DNA from: JASJBU01 sp963790775
GTDB lineage: Bacteria; Pseudomonadota; Gammaproteobacteria; Chromatiales; Chromatiaceae
Assembly: GCA_963790775.1 (NCBI GenBank)
Contig: CAWBPR010000011.1
Coordinates: forward strand, 372,001-436,000
DNA: 64,000 nt
Reading direction: 5' to 3'
Notes under the pieces: generated by a model
What the model was told of the DNA's origin: nothing
The model's database searches: none
Seen by the model: only the letters and a program-made list of their open reading frames with translations
Position numbers and translations under genes: made by a program
Part shown: positions 25,689 through 34,740 of the stretch, one piece after another
Layout: the number at the start of each line of letters is the position of its first letter
Numbering within the stretch: position 1 is the stretch's first letter

Positions 25689-26366
25689 ATGACTCAGCCT
25701 GAGAAGCTACGGAATTTCATTACTCTCTTATTCATTGTATTGACACTGAACCAGGCAGTGTCTGCCGGACCGTTCGAGCAGGGCATGACATCCCTGAAAA
25801 AGGGTGACTTTGCTGTGGCCTACTGTATCTGGCGGCCGCTGGCGATGCGCGGGCATGCCGAGGCGGCCTATCATTTAGGCTGGTTGTACGCCAACGGAAA
25901 TGGTCTGAAGGTAGATGTTTCGCAAGCCATCCATTGGTGGACTCAGGCGGCAAGCCAGGGGCATACCGATGCCCAGTTCGTGCTGGGCATGACTTACTCT
26001 GGTGGAGAAGGCATTCAAGCAGACCCGATAAAAGCCCTGGACTGGTATTTGAAAGCCGCGAAAGGAGGCCACCAGGATGCCCGGGAACTGATTCGGAGCA
26101 TGGTGTTGGAGGACGCGGCTGAAGTGCAGCAGCGATTACCAGAATTGGTGGCTGAAAAATGGCTTGGGCGGCCTATCCGGGTAAATGTGGACAAGGCCAT
26201 ACTCCGCTCTGGACCCGGTACAACCTTCGAGCAGGTTGGTATGGTTGAAAAAGATTCCATCTTGATGTCTATCGGTGAGCGTGACGAATGGCATCGGATC
26301 CTTAGTTTGAATAATGGAATAGCTTTTGGTTGGGTTGCGGGCTGGTTGACTGAACCGGTTGAATGA
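25689..26366 (+). CDS. Sel1-repeat and SH3-like secreted protein
   Basis: 225 residues. Signal peptide after MTQPEKLRNF. Three Sel1 (TPR-like) repeats around AAYHLGWLYANGNGL, AQFVLGMTYSGGEGI and ALDWYLKAAKGGHQDA, then a C-terminal bacterial SH3 domain (RPIRVNVDKAILRSGPGTTFE). Sel1 proteins scaffold; SH3b domains bind peptidoglycan peptides. I start at ATG 25689 (preceded by AGAGGG) since the 25653 start lacks a good site. Confidence 0.82.
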   Translation: MTQPEKLRNFITLLFIVLTLNQAVSAGPFEQGMTSLKKGDFAVAYCIWRPLAMRGHAEAAYHLGWLYANGNGLKVDVSQAIHWWTQAASQGHTDAQFVLGMTYSGGEGIQADPIKALDWYLKAAKGGHQDARELIRSMVLEDAAEVQQRLPELVAEKWLGRPIRVNVDKAILRSGPGTTFEQVGMVEKDSILMSIGERDEWHRILSLNNGIAFGWVAGWLTEPVE

Positions 26367-26467
26367 CAATTCATCCCAATTTGGGTAAGAATTGCCGTTA
26401 AAAGGCAGACTGAATTCCATTATGCTAGGATTCATGCATCGTAACTGCTGCTAACGGAGATTTTACT

Positions 26468-28015
26468 GTGGCTGAATCTGAGAACAACGAAAAGCAGAAC
26501 AGTGAGGGTAGCTCACCCGACGATCAACCCATTGATCAGCCGGCGGTGAAGGTTGCCAAAAAGAAGACTGTCAAGAAAAAAGCCGTTAAAAAGAAGGTTG
26601 CCAAGAAGGCTGCAAAGAAGACAGTCAAGAAGAAATCCGCCACAAAGAAAGTCGCCGAGCGTAAACCGGCGGTGAAAAAAAAGGCTGTTGCGCCAGTGGG
26701 CGATTCAGAGACAGCAATCTCAGACAATACTTCAGCCGAGACGGCGGAACTCAAAATACATTTAGTTAAACAAACTGAAACCGCAGCGGCAGAACATCCA
26801 ACGGTGGTAAAACCCGGTTTGCCTGGGGCTGCCGAACAGCCAGACAGCAAAAAACCGACTGAGACGGCCGCAGTCATATTGCTGAAAGAGGACTCAAAGC
26901 CAGAGACAACCGGCGCCGATGCGATCAATATTTCACCTCAAGTTCCAGCATCGGTGGAGGTTTCACCGAATACAAGAAATGCAGCCGATCCGACCAGTGA
27001 AGATAAGGTTGTATCTGCAGAAGTGATTATCAAAGCCCAATCCAATAAAGAGGACGAACACATGGCATCCAAATCCAATGGCTCAGCAGGTTTTTTGCCA
27101 AAAGTCATTTTCTGGTTACTGATTGTAATCATAGGATTCAGTTATATCAGGTCACTGGCCAAGCACCCCGGTACCGAAACAGGCAACCCTGATCAGGCAG
27201 AGAGCAGCGTTGTGTCGAGTGATTCAGGCGCTGCTGCAACCAGGCTTGATGAGCAAGCGGTAAATACTGAAAAAGCGACGGCGGCTGACACAGCAGAATC
27301 CGAGGAGGCTGCCGTTGCGCAGTCAGTGGTCCCGTCTCAAGCTGAAACTTCCGCACATGCCGTTGTCGACACCGCAGAAGGGGTGATCGTGCCAGCCGTA
27401 ATTTCCTCTGTCACTGCAGATGCCCCTGTTGCTGAAGAGACAGCCCCAGCAGTCCCGGAGACCGCAGCAGATGAGAAAGTCGTTGAGAAGGCCGGTTCAG
27501 TAGCGCCGGTCGTCAGCGAAAGCGTGCTCAGTGTGGAGGCTGTCAAACCAGAATCTGCTGGTTTGGAGAAGACCGAATCGTTGTCTGTGGTGGCTGAAAA
27601 GAGTGCTGTTACCCATGCTGCAGCAGTTGAGCCAGTGTCCTCAGAACCAACCCCGGGTACGGTTGAGAGCACTCAGGTCAAGCCCGTAGCCGAGGCGCCG
27701 GCAAGTAGTACCGATATACAAGTGACGCATGAGGTAAAGGAGAGCAAATCCGATGCGGCACCAGCTCCGGCCGCGAAACCTTACAGTCAGGAACGCTCCG
27801 AATCCACCACCAAGATACTGAAAGAATTTGATGAGTTGCGTAACACGGCGGAAATGGAAAGAAAAGCCATGTATGAAATGATGCAGAAACGGCGGGAGAT
27901 GCGGGAGGCCATGATGCAAAGACAAAGAGCGCCATATCCGCAATGGAACAATCAAGGCTATCCGGCGTATAACCCATATCCACAAGGTTATTATCCTTAT
28001 GGCTATCCCCAATAG
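26468..28015 (+). CDS. Membrane-tethered H1-like Lys-rich protein
   Basis: 515 residues of very biased composition. Residues about 27-75 are a histone-H1/AlgP-like run of KKTVKK, KKAVKK and KKVAKK repeats. After an acidic, Ala/Pro/Thr-rich linker comes one membrane helix (about 212-230, FWLLIVIIGFSYIRSL). The remainder is Glu/Ala/Val/Pro-rich, probably disordered, followed by a charged helix and a Pro/Tyr/Gly tail (PQGYYPYGYPQ). The topology is likely DNA-binding tail in the cytoplasm and acidic, then aromatic tail outside. A chromosome-to-membrane tether is an inference. GTG start; terminator follows. Confidence 0.7.
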   Translation: MAESENNEKQNSEGSSPDDQPIDQPAVKVAKKKTVKKKAVKKKVAKKAAKKTVKKKSATKKVAERKPAVKKKAVAPVGDSETAISDNTSAETAELKIHLVKQTETAAAEHPTVVKPGLPGAAEQPDSKKPTETAAVILLKEDSKPETTGADAINISPQVPASVEVSPNTRNAADPTSEDKVVSAEVIIKAQSNKEDEHMASKSNGSAGFLPKVIFWLLIVIIGFSYIRSLAKHPGTETGNPDQAESSVVSSDSGAAATRLDEQAVNTEKATAADTAESEEAAVAQSVVPSQAETSAHAVVDTAEGVIVPAVISSVTADAPVAEETAPAVPETAADEKVVEKAGSVAPVVSESVLSVEAVKPESAGLEKTESLSVVAEKSAVTHAAAVEPVSSEPTPGTVESTQVKPVAEAPASSTDIQVTHEVKESKSDAAPAPAAKPYSQERSESTTKILKEFDELRNTAEMERKAMYEMMQKRREMREAMMQRQRAPYPQWNNQGYPAYNPYPQGYYPYGYPQ

Positions 28016-28043
28016 CGGATAACTTCAAGCTACATACCGGAAA

Positions 28044-28076
28044 GGCAGGGTCATCCCATCTGACCCTGCCTTTTTT
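28044..28076 (+). terminator. Rho-independent terminator after H1-like gene
   Basis: GGCAGGGTCA (28044-28053), 7-base loop, TGACCCTGCC (28061-28070), then six T. 28 bases past the stop. Confidence 0.93.
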
Positions 28077-28135
28077 ATGTGGCTTATTTCTGAAGAAGGA
28101 TTTCCTTTCATCCCTTTCTTAAGCTCAGATAGGAT

Positions 28136-28819
28136 ATGAAGACGTTGAGAACTAGCATTCTGTGGATAGTGGCTGGATTGGCGCTTACTGCCTGCGCGAC
28201 TGATGACCCGGGTGCCCCGTCAAAAACCGGGGCCGTGATCGGAACATTAACCGGAGTTACGCAGAGTCATCAGCTTGTTGATGAGGCTGAATTGCTGGAA
28301 GCCGCGATTGGCGCAATCGCCGGCGCCAGGGTTGGCGGCTATATGGATGAACAGCAGCGGATGCTTGAAAAAAAACTGGCGCAGGAACAACGTAACAAAC
28401 AGGTAGAGATTGAACGATTGGAAGACGATACATTGAAACTCTATCTGCGGAATGAAGTCCTATTTGAATTCGATAGTGCGGAAATAAAAGGCTCCGTAGA
28501 GCCCATCATGAAGAAAGTGGCGGACCATTTGATCATATACAATCAAACAGCGGTGCATGTCATAGGACATACCGACAGTGCGGGTGCGGGTGAGTACAAT
28601 CTGCATCTTTCCGAACGCCGCGCCAGCAGTCTGGCGACCCTGTTGAACCGTCAGGGTGTGCCCGCATCACGTCTCCGGATAGAAGGCCGGGGTGAGAATG
28701 AACCCAGGGATCCGAATCAGACCGAGCAGGCAAAACAGCGTAACCGCAGGGTCGAGATCTACCTGCGGCCGATTGTCGAGGGCAGGGAAGAGGCGGCCTA
28801 TGAATCCCCCAGATATTGA
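28136..28819 (+). CDS. OmpA family peptidoglycan-binding lipoprotein
   Basis: 227 residues. Lipoprotein signal with lipobox LTAC. A Gly-rich patch (IGAIAGARVGGY) is typical of YiaD-like proteins. The C-terminal OmpA domain starts at LRNEVLFEFDSAEI and carries HTDSAGAGEYNLHLSERRA and NRRVEIYL. It anchors the outer membrane to peptidoglycan. The stop overlaps the next gene's start by 20 bases. Confidence 0.92.
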   Translation: MKTLRTSILWIVAGLALTACATDDPGAPSKTGAVIGTLTGVTQSHQLVDEAELLEAAIGAIAGARVGGYMDEQQRMLEKKLAQEQRNKQVEIERLEDDTLKLYLRNEVLFEFDSAEIKGSVEPIMKKVADHLIIYNQTAVHVIGHTDSAGAGEYNLHLSERRASSLATLLNRQGVPASRLRIEGRGENEPRDPNQTEQAKQRNRRVEIYLRPIVEGREEAAYESPRY

Positions 28820-29825
28820 TGAAGTCGAGGTGGACCCGGATTCATCCAGGGCGGCCTTTGCGAACCTCAGCCCGGATCAGATCCTGGATGCAGTCGAAGG
28901 GAACGGGATTGAGTGCGATGGGCGTTTCCTGGCCCTCAACAGCTACGAAAACCGCGTCTACCAGATCGGTGTGGAAGAGGGAGCGCCACTGGTGGCAAAG
29001 TTCTACCGGCCAGGTCGTTGGAGTGATGCGGCCATCATCGAAGAGCATCGATTCACTCTGGACCTGGCCGCGCAGGAGATACCGGTTATTCCCCCCTGTG
29101 TGGATGAATCAGGGGTCAGCCTATACAAGCAAGGCCCCTATCGATTTGCCCTCTATCCCTGTCGTGGCGGCAGGCCGCCTGAACTGGATAACCCGGACCA
29201 TCTGGAGCAATTGGGGCGATTCATCGCCCGTATTCATGCATTGGGCGCAGTAAAATCCTTTGAGCATCGCCCCAGGGTTGATATTCAAAGCTATGCCATT
29301 AATCCCCGCCAGTTTCTGTTGCAGAATGATTTCATCCCGTCTCATCTGATTGAGGCCTATGCAACCCTGACCACTGATCTCATCAAACAGATACAGGCTT
29401 GTTTCGAGCGGGCCGGTAAAATCCGACTGCTCCGGCTGCATGGTGATTGTCATCCGGGGAATATCCTCTGGACTGAGGCCGGCGCCCACATCGTCGATTT
29501 TGACGACGCGAGAACGGGGCCTGCGGTCCAGGATCTGTGGATGTTGCTTTCCGGTGATCGGGCTTACATGACCGCCCGCCTGGCTGATTTGCTGGAAGGC
29601 TACACCCAGTTTTACGATTTCAATCCCGCTGAACTGCACTTGATTGAGGCCCTGCGCACCATGCGTATGATCCACTATGCCGCCTGGATCGCCTCCCGCT
29701 GGGAGGATCCGGCATTTCCGTTGGCTTTTCCCTGGTTCGATACAGTGAATTACTGGGAGGAGCATGTCCTTACCCTGCGTGAGCAGGCAGCCCTGTTGAA
29801 TGAACCGCCCATGGTCTGGAGTTGA
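28800..29825 (+). CDS. srkA: Stress response kinase A (SrkA/RdoA/YihE)
   Basis: 341 residues, choline-kinase-like Ser/Thr protein kinase. Seen: LNSYENRVYQIGVE (N-lobe), LVAKFYRPGRW (ATP Lys), catalytic loop LRLHGDCHPGNILW and the metal motif IVDFDDA. In E. coli it protects against Cpx-linked envelope stress. Start ATG 28800 overlaps the OmpA lipoprotein end by 20 bases, suggesting coupled expression with an envelope protein. The frame is open further upstream but family resemblance begins here. Confidence 0.92.
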   Translation: MNPPDIDEVEVDPDSSRAAFANLSPDQILDAVEGNGIECDGRFLALNSYENRVYQIGVEEGAPLVAKFYRPGRWSDAAIIEEHRFTLDLAAQEIPVIPPCVDESGVSLYKQGPYRFALYPCRGGRPPELDNPDHLEQLGRFIARIHALGAVKSFEHRPRVDIQSYAINPRQFLLQNDFIPSHLIEAYATLTTDLIKQIQACFERAGKIRLLRLHGDCHPGNILWTEAGAHIVDFDDARTGPAVQDLWMLLSGDRAYMTARLADLLEGYTQFYDFNPAELHLIEALRTMRMIHYAAWIASRWEDPAFPLAFPWFDTVNYWEEHVLTLREQAALLNEPPMVWS

Positions 29826-29975
29826 TTCAATCCTGGTTTGCGACCAACACCTCAACCTGATCTGAAATTCGTGTCTTTGGCTGCCGGGCGCTATGGGGGC
29901 GCTTAACGATGCAGAACCTATGGTGCTGAGTCGTCAGCAGCAGTAAAATGTGTAAAAACAAGAGGGATGTAGCAG

Positions 29976-30896
29976 ATGACCATGGCAACGATTAAACAAT
30001 TGAACAAAAATTTCGCAATACAGGGCCAGCTCAGTTTCGTCGAGGGTAAAGGTGGATTTCCTTTCATCGAAATCGACAACGGCAAGGCAACGGCTCTAAT
30101 CTCCATCTACGCGGGGCAGGTGCTCTCCTTTCGACCTGAGGGGGAGCCAGAGGACCTTCTGTTTCTGAGTGAACAGGCCTACTATCAGGAGGGGAAAGCC
30201 ATCAAAGGCGGGGTTCCCATCTGCTGGCCCTGGTTTGGGCCGGACCCTGAGGGATTGGGGCGTCCCGGACATGGCTTTGTGCGCAATCGTCTCTGGACAG
30301 TATCAAGCACTGAGGTAACCCCGGAGGGTGACACGAAAGTGGTGCTGGCGCTCAAGGATAGTGACGAAACCCGTGAGATATGGCCCCAAGCCTTTAACCT
30401 GTTTCTCGAAATCACGGTAGGTAATGACCTCACCCTGGGGTTGGTTACGCACAATATGGGGGATAAGTCTTACAGTCTCACCCAGGCGCTTCACACCTAC
30501 TTCAAGGTGGGTGATATCGGAAAGGTCAAGGTTTTGGGTCTGGAGAATCTCCCCTATCTGGATAAGGTCGATGCGGGACAGGAGAAGATTCAAGCAGGTG
30601 AGGTGACTATTTCCGGTGAGGTCGATCGCATCTACAAGGACGTCGAGAGTGACCTGACTATTGTTGATGCAGCTCTGGGGCGTCGTATTATCATCAGATC
30701 GATCAGCAGCCAGACCGCTGTGGTTTGGAATCCATGGGCCGCGACTGCCGCCGAAATGGCCGACCTGGGAGACGATGATTACAAACGGCTGATTTGTGTG
30801 GAAACTGCAAATGCCGCTGATGAAATCGTCGAGGTTCCGTCAGGTGGCGAGGGCCGGCTGATTGCCCGTTACAGTGTCTTGCGTGATCAGTCATAG
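29976..30896 (+). CDS. D-hexose-6-phosphate mutarotase (YeaD-like)
   Basis: 306 residues, aldose-1-epimerase family. Interconverts alpha and beta anomers of glucose-6-phosphate. Family segments: KGGVPICWPWFGPD, HGFVRNRLW, and TQALHTYFKVGDI with catalytic His. ATG 29976 or 29982 may be the start. Confidence 0.9.
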   Translation: MTMATIKQLNKNFAIQGQLSFVEGKGGFPFIEIDNGKATALISIYAGQVLSFRPEGEPEDLLFLSEQAYYQEGKAIKGGVPICWPWFGPDPEGLGRPGHGFVRNRLWTVSSTEVTPEGDTKVVLALKDSDETREIWPQAFNLFLEITVGNDLTLGLVTHNMGDKSYSLTQALHTYFKVGDIGKVKVLGLENLPYLDKVDAGQEKIQAGEVTISGEVDRIYKDVESDLTIVDAALGRRIIIRSISSQTAVVWNPWAATAAEMADLGDDDYKRLICVETANAADEIVEVPSGGEGRLIARYSVLRDQS

Positions 30897-31288
30897 CGCG
30901 GCTTAAGTATCACGCAACAGATCACCTGCTGAGAGGGATTCTATCCTCATTCGGAAGCCGGTAAGGCAAAAGCTGGAGGTGGATGATCGCGGGAGCCCAT
31001 GCGATCTTGTCTGGCATACTGAAACCGGTCTGAAGGGGCGGTTTCAATACTCCAATATTCTTTTGTCATGCAGGGTGGCGTCAGTAATCGCATGCTTGTG
31101 GTCGCGACTGTTGGCGGGAGGGACCCCTCCTCGAGCATACAGGGAGGTATTCATAGCGCGCAGCGAGCAGATCCGTGCGATTACTTTCTGCTCAATACCA
31201 GGCAAAATAAAACTGTGTAATACATCGAGAGCGGGTTTCCTTCCCGTATTGACTCGCGGCCATGTGCCTGCGTTCAACAAGCAGCAGG
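30897..31288. other. Unassigned 392-bp region
   Basis: No convincing gene. Several overlapping frames are open on both strands, with none showing family resemblance or ribosome-binding site. G+C content and short runs resemble neither promoter nor coding DNA clearly; a decayed gene is possible. Confidence 0.35.
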
Positions 31289-31918
31289 CTACGCGCTTTC
31301 GCTTTGCTCTCCTCCATGGCTTGCAGCGATTAATACGCCTAGGGAAGGGTCAAGCACGGGTGTGGTCTTCCCCTCCACCCCCGACTTGGTTAGCGCCCAT
31401 TTGCGACAGTCATAGTAGCGGATCTCCTCATCAAAAGTCGGATAACGACCACAGTTGAAATAACGCCAGTAGAAGCTGTCGTAGCCACGGCAGGCTTGCT
31501 GTTCATTATCCAGCAGAGGGCAGGCATAACCGCCCGGTTTGCAGCAATTGGAACAACTCCCGCAGGAAGCACCGTGGCCCCAATCGGCGCGAGCAACCGC
31601 GATGAGAGGGTCGGGCGCAGAACGTGGCGGGCTGGTAAGCGGAACCGAGAACATGAAGGCGCGTTTATGGCCAAGCATCATTGCTGTCAGGCGCAGTCCG
31701 TGGGGCAGCAAGCCGAGGCCGGCGCGCCAGTGGCGCCAGAATCGCCAGTCACCTAAAAAGTACCAGGTCATTACTGGCGCTGTGAGGAAACCGCCGATGA
31801 GGGTCAGGATCGAAAAGACGATATAAATAATGAATGCCAGCCGCGCCAAGGCATAACCTAATGCATGTGATTTCTCACGCAGGCTCGAAAATTTCTCAGT
31901 CAAGGTAATACGATTCAT
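31289..31918 (-). CDS. Cysteine-rich membrane protein (CxxCxxCC)
   Basis: 209 residues. An N-terminal pair of hydrophobic helices (about 20-55) is followed by a cytosolic or periplasmic domain with a metal-site-like cluster, CGSCSNCCKPGGYACP, and more cysteines (ACRGYDS, FNCGRYP, YDCRKW). It resembles YkgJ-type zinc/iron chelating clusters but without full length. Function unknown. Confidence 0.65.
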   Translation of the reverse strand: MNRITLTEKFSSLREKSHALGYALARLAFIIYIVFSILTLIGGFLTAPVMTWYFLGDWRFWRHWRAGLGLLPHGLRLTAMMLGHKRAFMFSVPLTSPPRSAPDPLIAVARADWGHGASCGSCSNCCKPGGYACPLLDNEQQACRGYDSFYWRYFNCGRYPTFDEEIRYYDCRKWALTKSGVEGKTTPVLDPSLGVLIAASHGGEQSESA

Positions 31919-32034
31919 AGTTGGAATTTGAAAAAATATCTGCCGAATATCCGGCAGGCGGCATAGTTTACCAAATGTACCGGGTTTCAGTATGTAAACC
32001 AGTCAGCAAGGGCTGTTTTCGCGAGCTATTGGTG

Positions 32035-32532
32035 TCAGCTGATATATTCGATCGCAGTGATCCAGTAGATATCAGTCCCACCCGGCGTCCTGACCTCGAC
32101 CTGGTCATCCAGGCTGCGTTTCATCATCGCCCTGGCGAGCGGTGAATCGATGCTGATGTAACCGGTTCCCTGATCAATCTCATCGGGACCCACGATACGG
32201 TAGCGGTGTTCCACGCCAGTCTCTGTTTCGAGGGTGACCCAGGCGGCAAAGAAGACCTGGTTCTGGTTACTCGGAGGCTGGGATACGATCTTCAGGGTGG
32301 GCAGGCGTTTCTGCAGATAACGGATGCGTCGGTCGATCTCCCGCAACTCTTTTTTACGATAGATATACTCTGCATTCTCGGAACGATCACCCTCTGCCGC
32401 TGCGGCGGAGAGGGCCTTGGTGACATCTCGACGGCGGACCCACAGGGCCTTCTCTTCCGCTTCCAGGCGCAGAAAGCCCTGTGTCGTTATGTAGGGGGAT
32501 TTAGGTGGCGCAGGGGGTCTGTAGCGTCCCAT
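32035..32532 (-). CDS. greB: Transcription elongation factor GreB
   Basis: 165 residues, slightly longer N-terminus than E. coli. It rescues backtracked RNA polymerase by stimulating transcript cleavage. The N-terminal coiled coil has the catalytic acidic tip (EGDRSENAEYIYRKK) and the C-terminal FKBP-like domain has YRIVGPDEID and ISIDSPLARAM. Confidence 0.95.
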   Translation of the reverse strand: MGRYRPPAPPKSPYITTQGFLRLEAEEKALWVRRRDVTKALSAAAAEGDRSENAEYIYRKKELREIDRRIRYLQKRLPTLKIVSQPPSNQNQVFFAAWVTLETETGVEHRYRIVGPDEIDQGTGYISIDSPLARAMMKRSLDDQVEVRTPGGTDIYWITAIEYIS

Positions 32533-32654
32533 TATTTTCTCTGCGGTAGTGTAAGTTGTATTCGTTCAAGGCGAATAATAACTACTTTTTACCCTGGCGA
32601 TGAAAATATTCCGGATTAATCAAATAAGGGAGTCAGTACTTGCCGGAAATTTTA

Positions 32655-34493
32655 TTATGAGGCTTTGCATACCCGGTTACGCCCGCAGTGCTTGGCCTCA
32701 TAGAGGGCCACATCCGACTTGCTGATCAGCTCATCCAGATCAGTGACTCCAGAATCAGACGATGAGACACCAAAGCTCGCACTGAGCTTCAAACCGGTGA
32801 ACGAGACGAATCTGCAATCGGCTACTGCTTGACGCAGTTGTTCTGCCTTCTTCATGGCGCCATCCAGATCTGTGTGGGAAAGCAGCAGAATGAATTCTTC
32901 ACCACCATAGCGGGCTACCTGGTCTGATGTGCGGCTACACTGCCTGAGTAATCTTCCCACATTCACCAACACTTGATCTCCGGCCTGGTGGCCGTATTTA
33001 TCGTTTATCTGCTTGAAGCAGTCTAAATCCACCATCAATAGTGAAAGGGGATAGTTATTCCGCGCTCCATCGGCCAGCATCAGCTCAGCCTGCTCTCTGA
33101 AGGCGCGCCGGTTGAGAAGTTCGGTGAGCATGTCATGGCTCGCCATCTCCGCCAATTCCCGGTTTTTTGTCGCCAGCGCATGACTGACATCCTCGGCCCG
33201 CTCCTTGGCCTGAGACAACTCCTTGGTGCGCCGCTCCACCTGCAGTTCAAGGGTCTGGTTGATACGTTGCAGTTCTTGGTTGAAGTTGGCTTGAGCGAGA
33301 TCTTTCTCCTGCCGCAGACGGCTGATACGGTCGGCCAGCGCCAGCGAGAGTAGGATCACCTCAATAAGAGAGCCGGCCGGCATGGCGTTCACCGTAAATG
33401 CATTATGCGGGACTATACCGGCCAGCATCAGACCATTGCTCAGGATGCCGACCAGAAATGTTGACCAGGCAATGACAAAAAAACGGGCGGGTCTATAGCC
33501 CCGGTAGAGCACAAAATATCCGGTGGGCAGTACAACCAGCACCATTGCCACCCCAATCGAGTTGGCAAATAAGGCTGCCCCTGTGTAGGGTGCAATAAAC
33601 ACCAACAGCATGCAGAGCACTCCAGACCCGATCAGTAACCTCATCAAAAAATCCAGGCGGGGCGGCGCCTGTTGCCATGTCTCCAGAAAGTGTCGGGAAA
33701 ACTGCACGGCCGCCAGTACCACCAAACCGGCAAAAAAGACCGCGGCCTTGCTGCCCCAAGCAGGTGATTCAGGCCAGAGGTACTGGAAGGTATAGCCACT
33801 CAGAGAACCCTGAAATAACAAAAAAGTGCTGATGTAGATGACGTAGTAGAGATAATTTTTGTCCCGGATAGAGAGATAGAGAAAAAGGTTATACAGAACC
33901 ATTGCCAGCATGGCCCCCAGGTAGAGGCCGACATGCTGACCAGTCTTGACGGCGGCTTGAGTAAATTCAGACGGAGACCAGAGCAGCAGGGGCATCTGTG
34001 CAGAACCTTCCGTCTGTACCCGTAGATAGAAAGTGTCATTCCCAGCTTGATTGAAACGGAATACCGGGTGATGGTAGGGAATTTCCCGGTCTGAGAAGCG
34101 ATGGGTATCACCGGCATGACTCTCATCGAAGCCTCCATCGCCCATGGGGCGGTAGAAGGTTACTTGATCGAGCAGGGAGTAAGCCACCTCCAGAAGCCAT
34201 TCACCGGGTGGTGGTGAGAGACGGAACCAATGGACGGCATTGTTATATGCCGCGTTTTTCTTCGCCTGGGTCAGTGGCACAAAATTTACCTTTCGCGCCG
34301 GATCACTCAGTGCTTCGACCCGGAGTTGCTGATCAGGATCGTGCAGGTATTCTGCAAAGTCTGCAAGATTGAGGGTGCCTGCCGCTTGGCTGCAGAGTGC
34401 TGATAACAGCAAGACGAGCGCAACCGCGAAATTGAGCGCTGGCTGAAGTATGGGTTTAAATACATAGTCAAAAGGAGTGATCACAGGAAACAT
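32655..34493 (-). CDS. 7TMR-DISM diguanylate cyclase
   Basis: 612 residues. N-terminal extracellular 7TMR-DISMED2 domain (about 40-180), seven membrane helices of 7TMR-DISM type (about 185-395), a coiled coil, then GGDEF. The active loop is RYGGEEFILLL and an RxxD inhibitory site RTSD lies five residues before it, so c-di-GMP feedback is expected. It senses an external ligand, probably carbohydrate, and makes c-di-GMP. Signal-like N-terminus present. Confidence 0.93.
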   Translation of the reverse strand: MFPVITPFDYVFKPILQPALNFAVALVLLLSALCSQAAGTLNLADFAEYLHDPDQQLRVEALSDPARKVNFVPLTQAKKNAAYNNAVHWFRLSPPPGEWLLEVAYSLLDQVTFYRPMGDGGFDESHAGDTHRFSDREIPYHHPVFRFNQAGNDTFYLRVQTEGSAQMPLLLWSPSEFTQAAVKTGQHVGLYLGAMLAMVLYNLFLYLSIRDKNYLYYVIYISTFLLFQGSLSGYTFQYLWPESPAWGSKAAVFFAGLVVLAAVQFSRHFLETWQQAPPRLDFLMRLLIGSGVLCMLLVFIAPYTGAALFANSIGVAMVLVVLPTGYFVLYRGYRPARFFVIAWSTFLVGILSNGLMLAGIVPHNAFTVNAMPAGSLIEVILLSLALADRISRLRQEKDLAQANFNQELQRINQTLELQVERRTKELSQAKERAEDVSHALATKNRELAEMASHDMLTELLNRRAFREQAELMLADGARNNYPLSLLMVDLDCFKQINDKYGHQAGDQVLVNVGRLLRQCSRTSDQVARYGGEEFILLLSHTDLDGAMKKAEQLRQAVADCRFVSFTGLKLSASFGVSSSDSGVTDLDELISKSDVALYEAKHCGRNRVCKAS

Positions 34494-34740
34494 ATCGGCC
34501 TGAATCCGGCGACATTGAGGTGCGTAACCAGAGGATTCGCGAATATCCGAAACCGCCCTTTCACATCAAGTACCTGTCAGCACTGTTGTTGGCTGAAGGC
34601 GGTCTAATACCGACTCTGCAGGGTTAATCTGCACTGCGCACAGCATTATCAGGACTCAGTAGAACACCTATCCTGCAGGAGTGAGGCATAAGGATGCGCC
34701 AGATAAGAGCCGCACATCCAAATGCCTCGAAGCGGCGTGC

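Noticed and set aside
30979..31458. 159-codon plus-strand frame
   Set aside because: Overlaps the Cys-rich membrane gene on the other strand and lacks any domain pattern.
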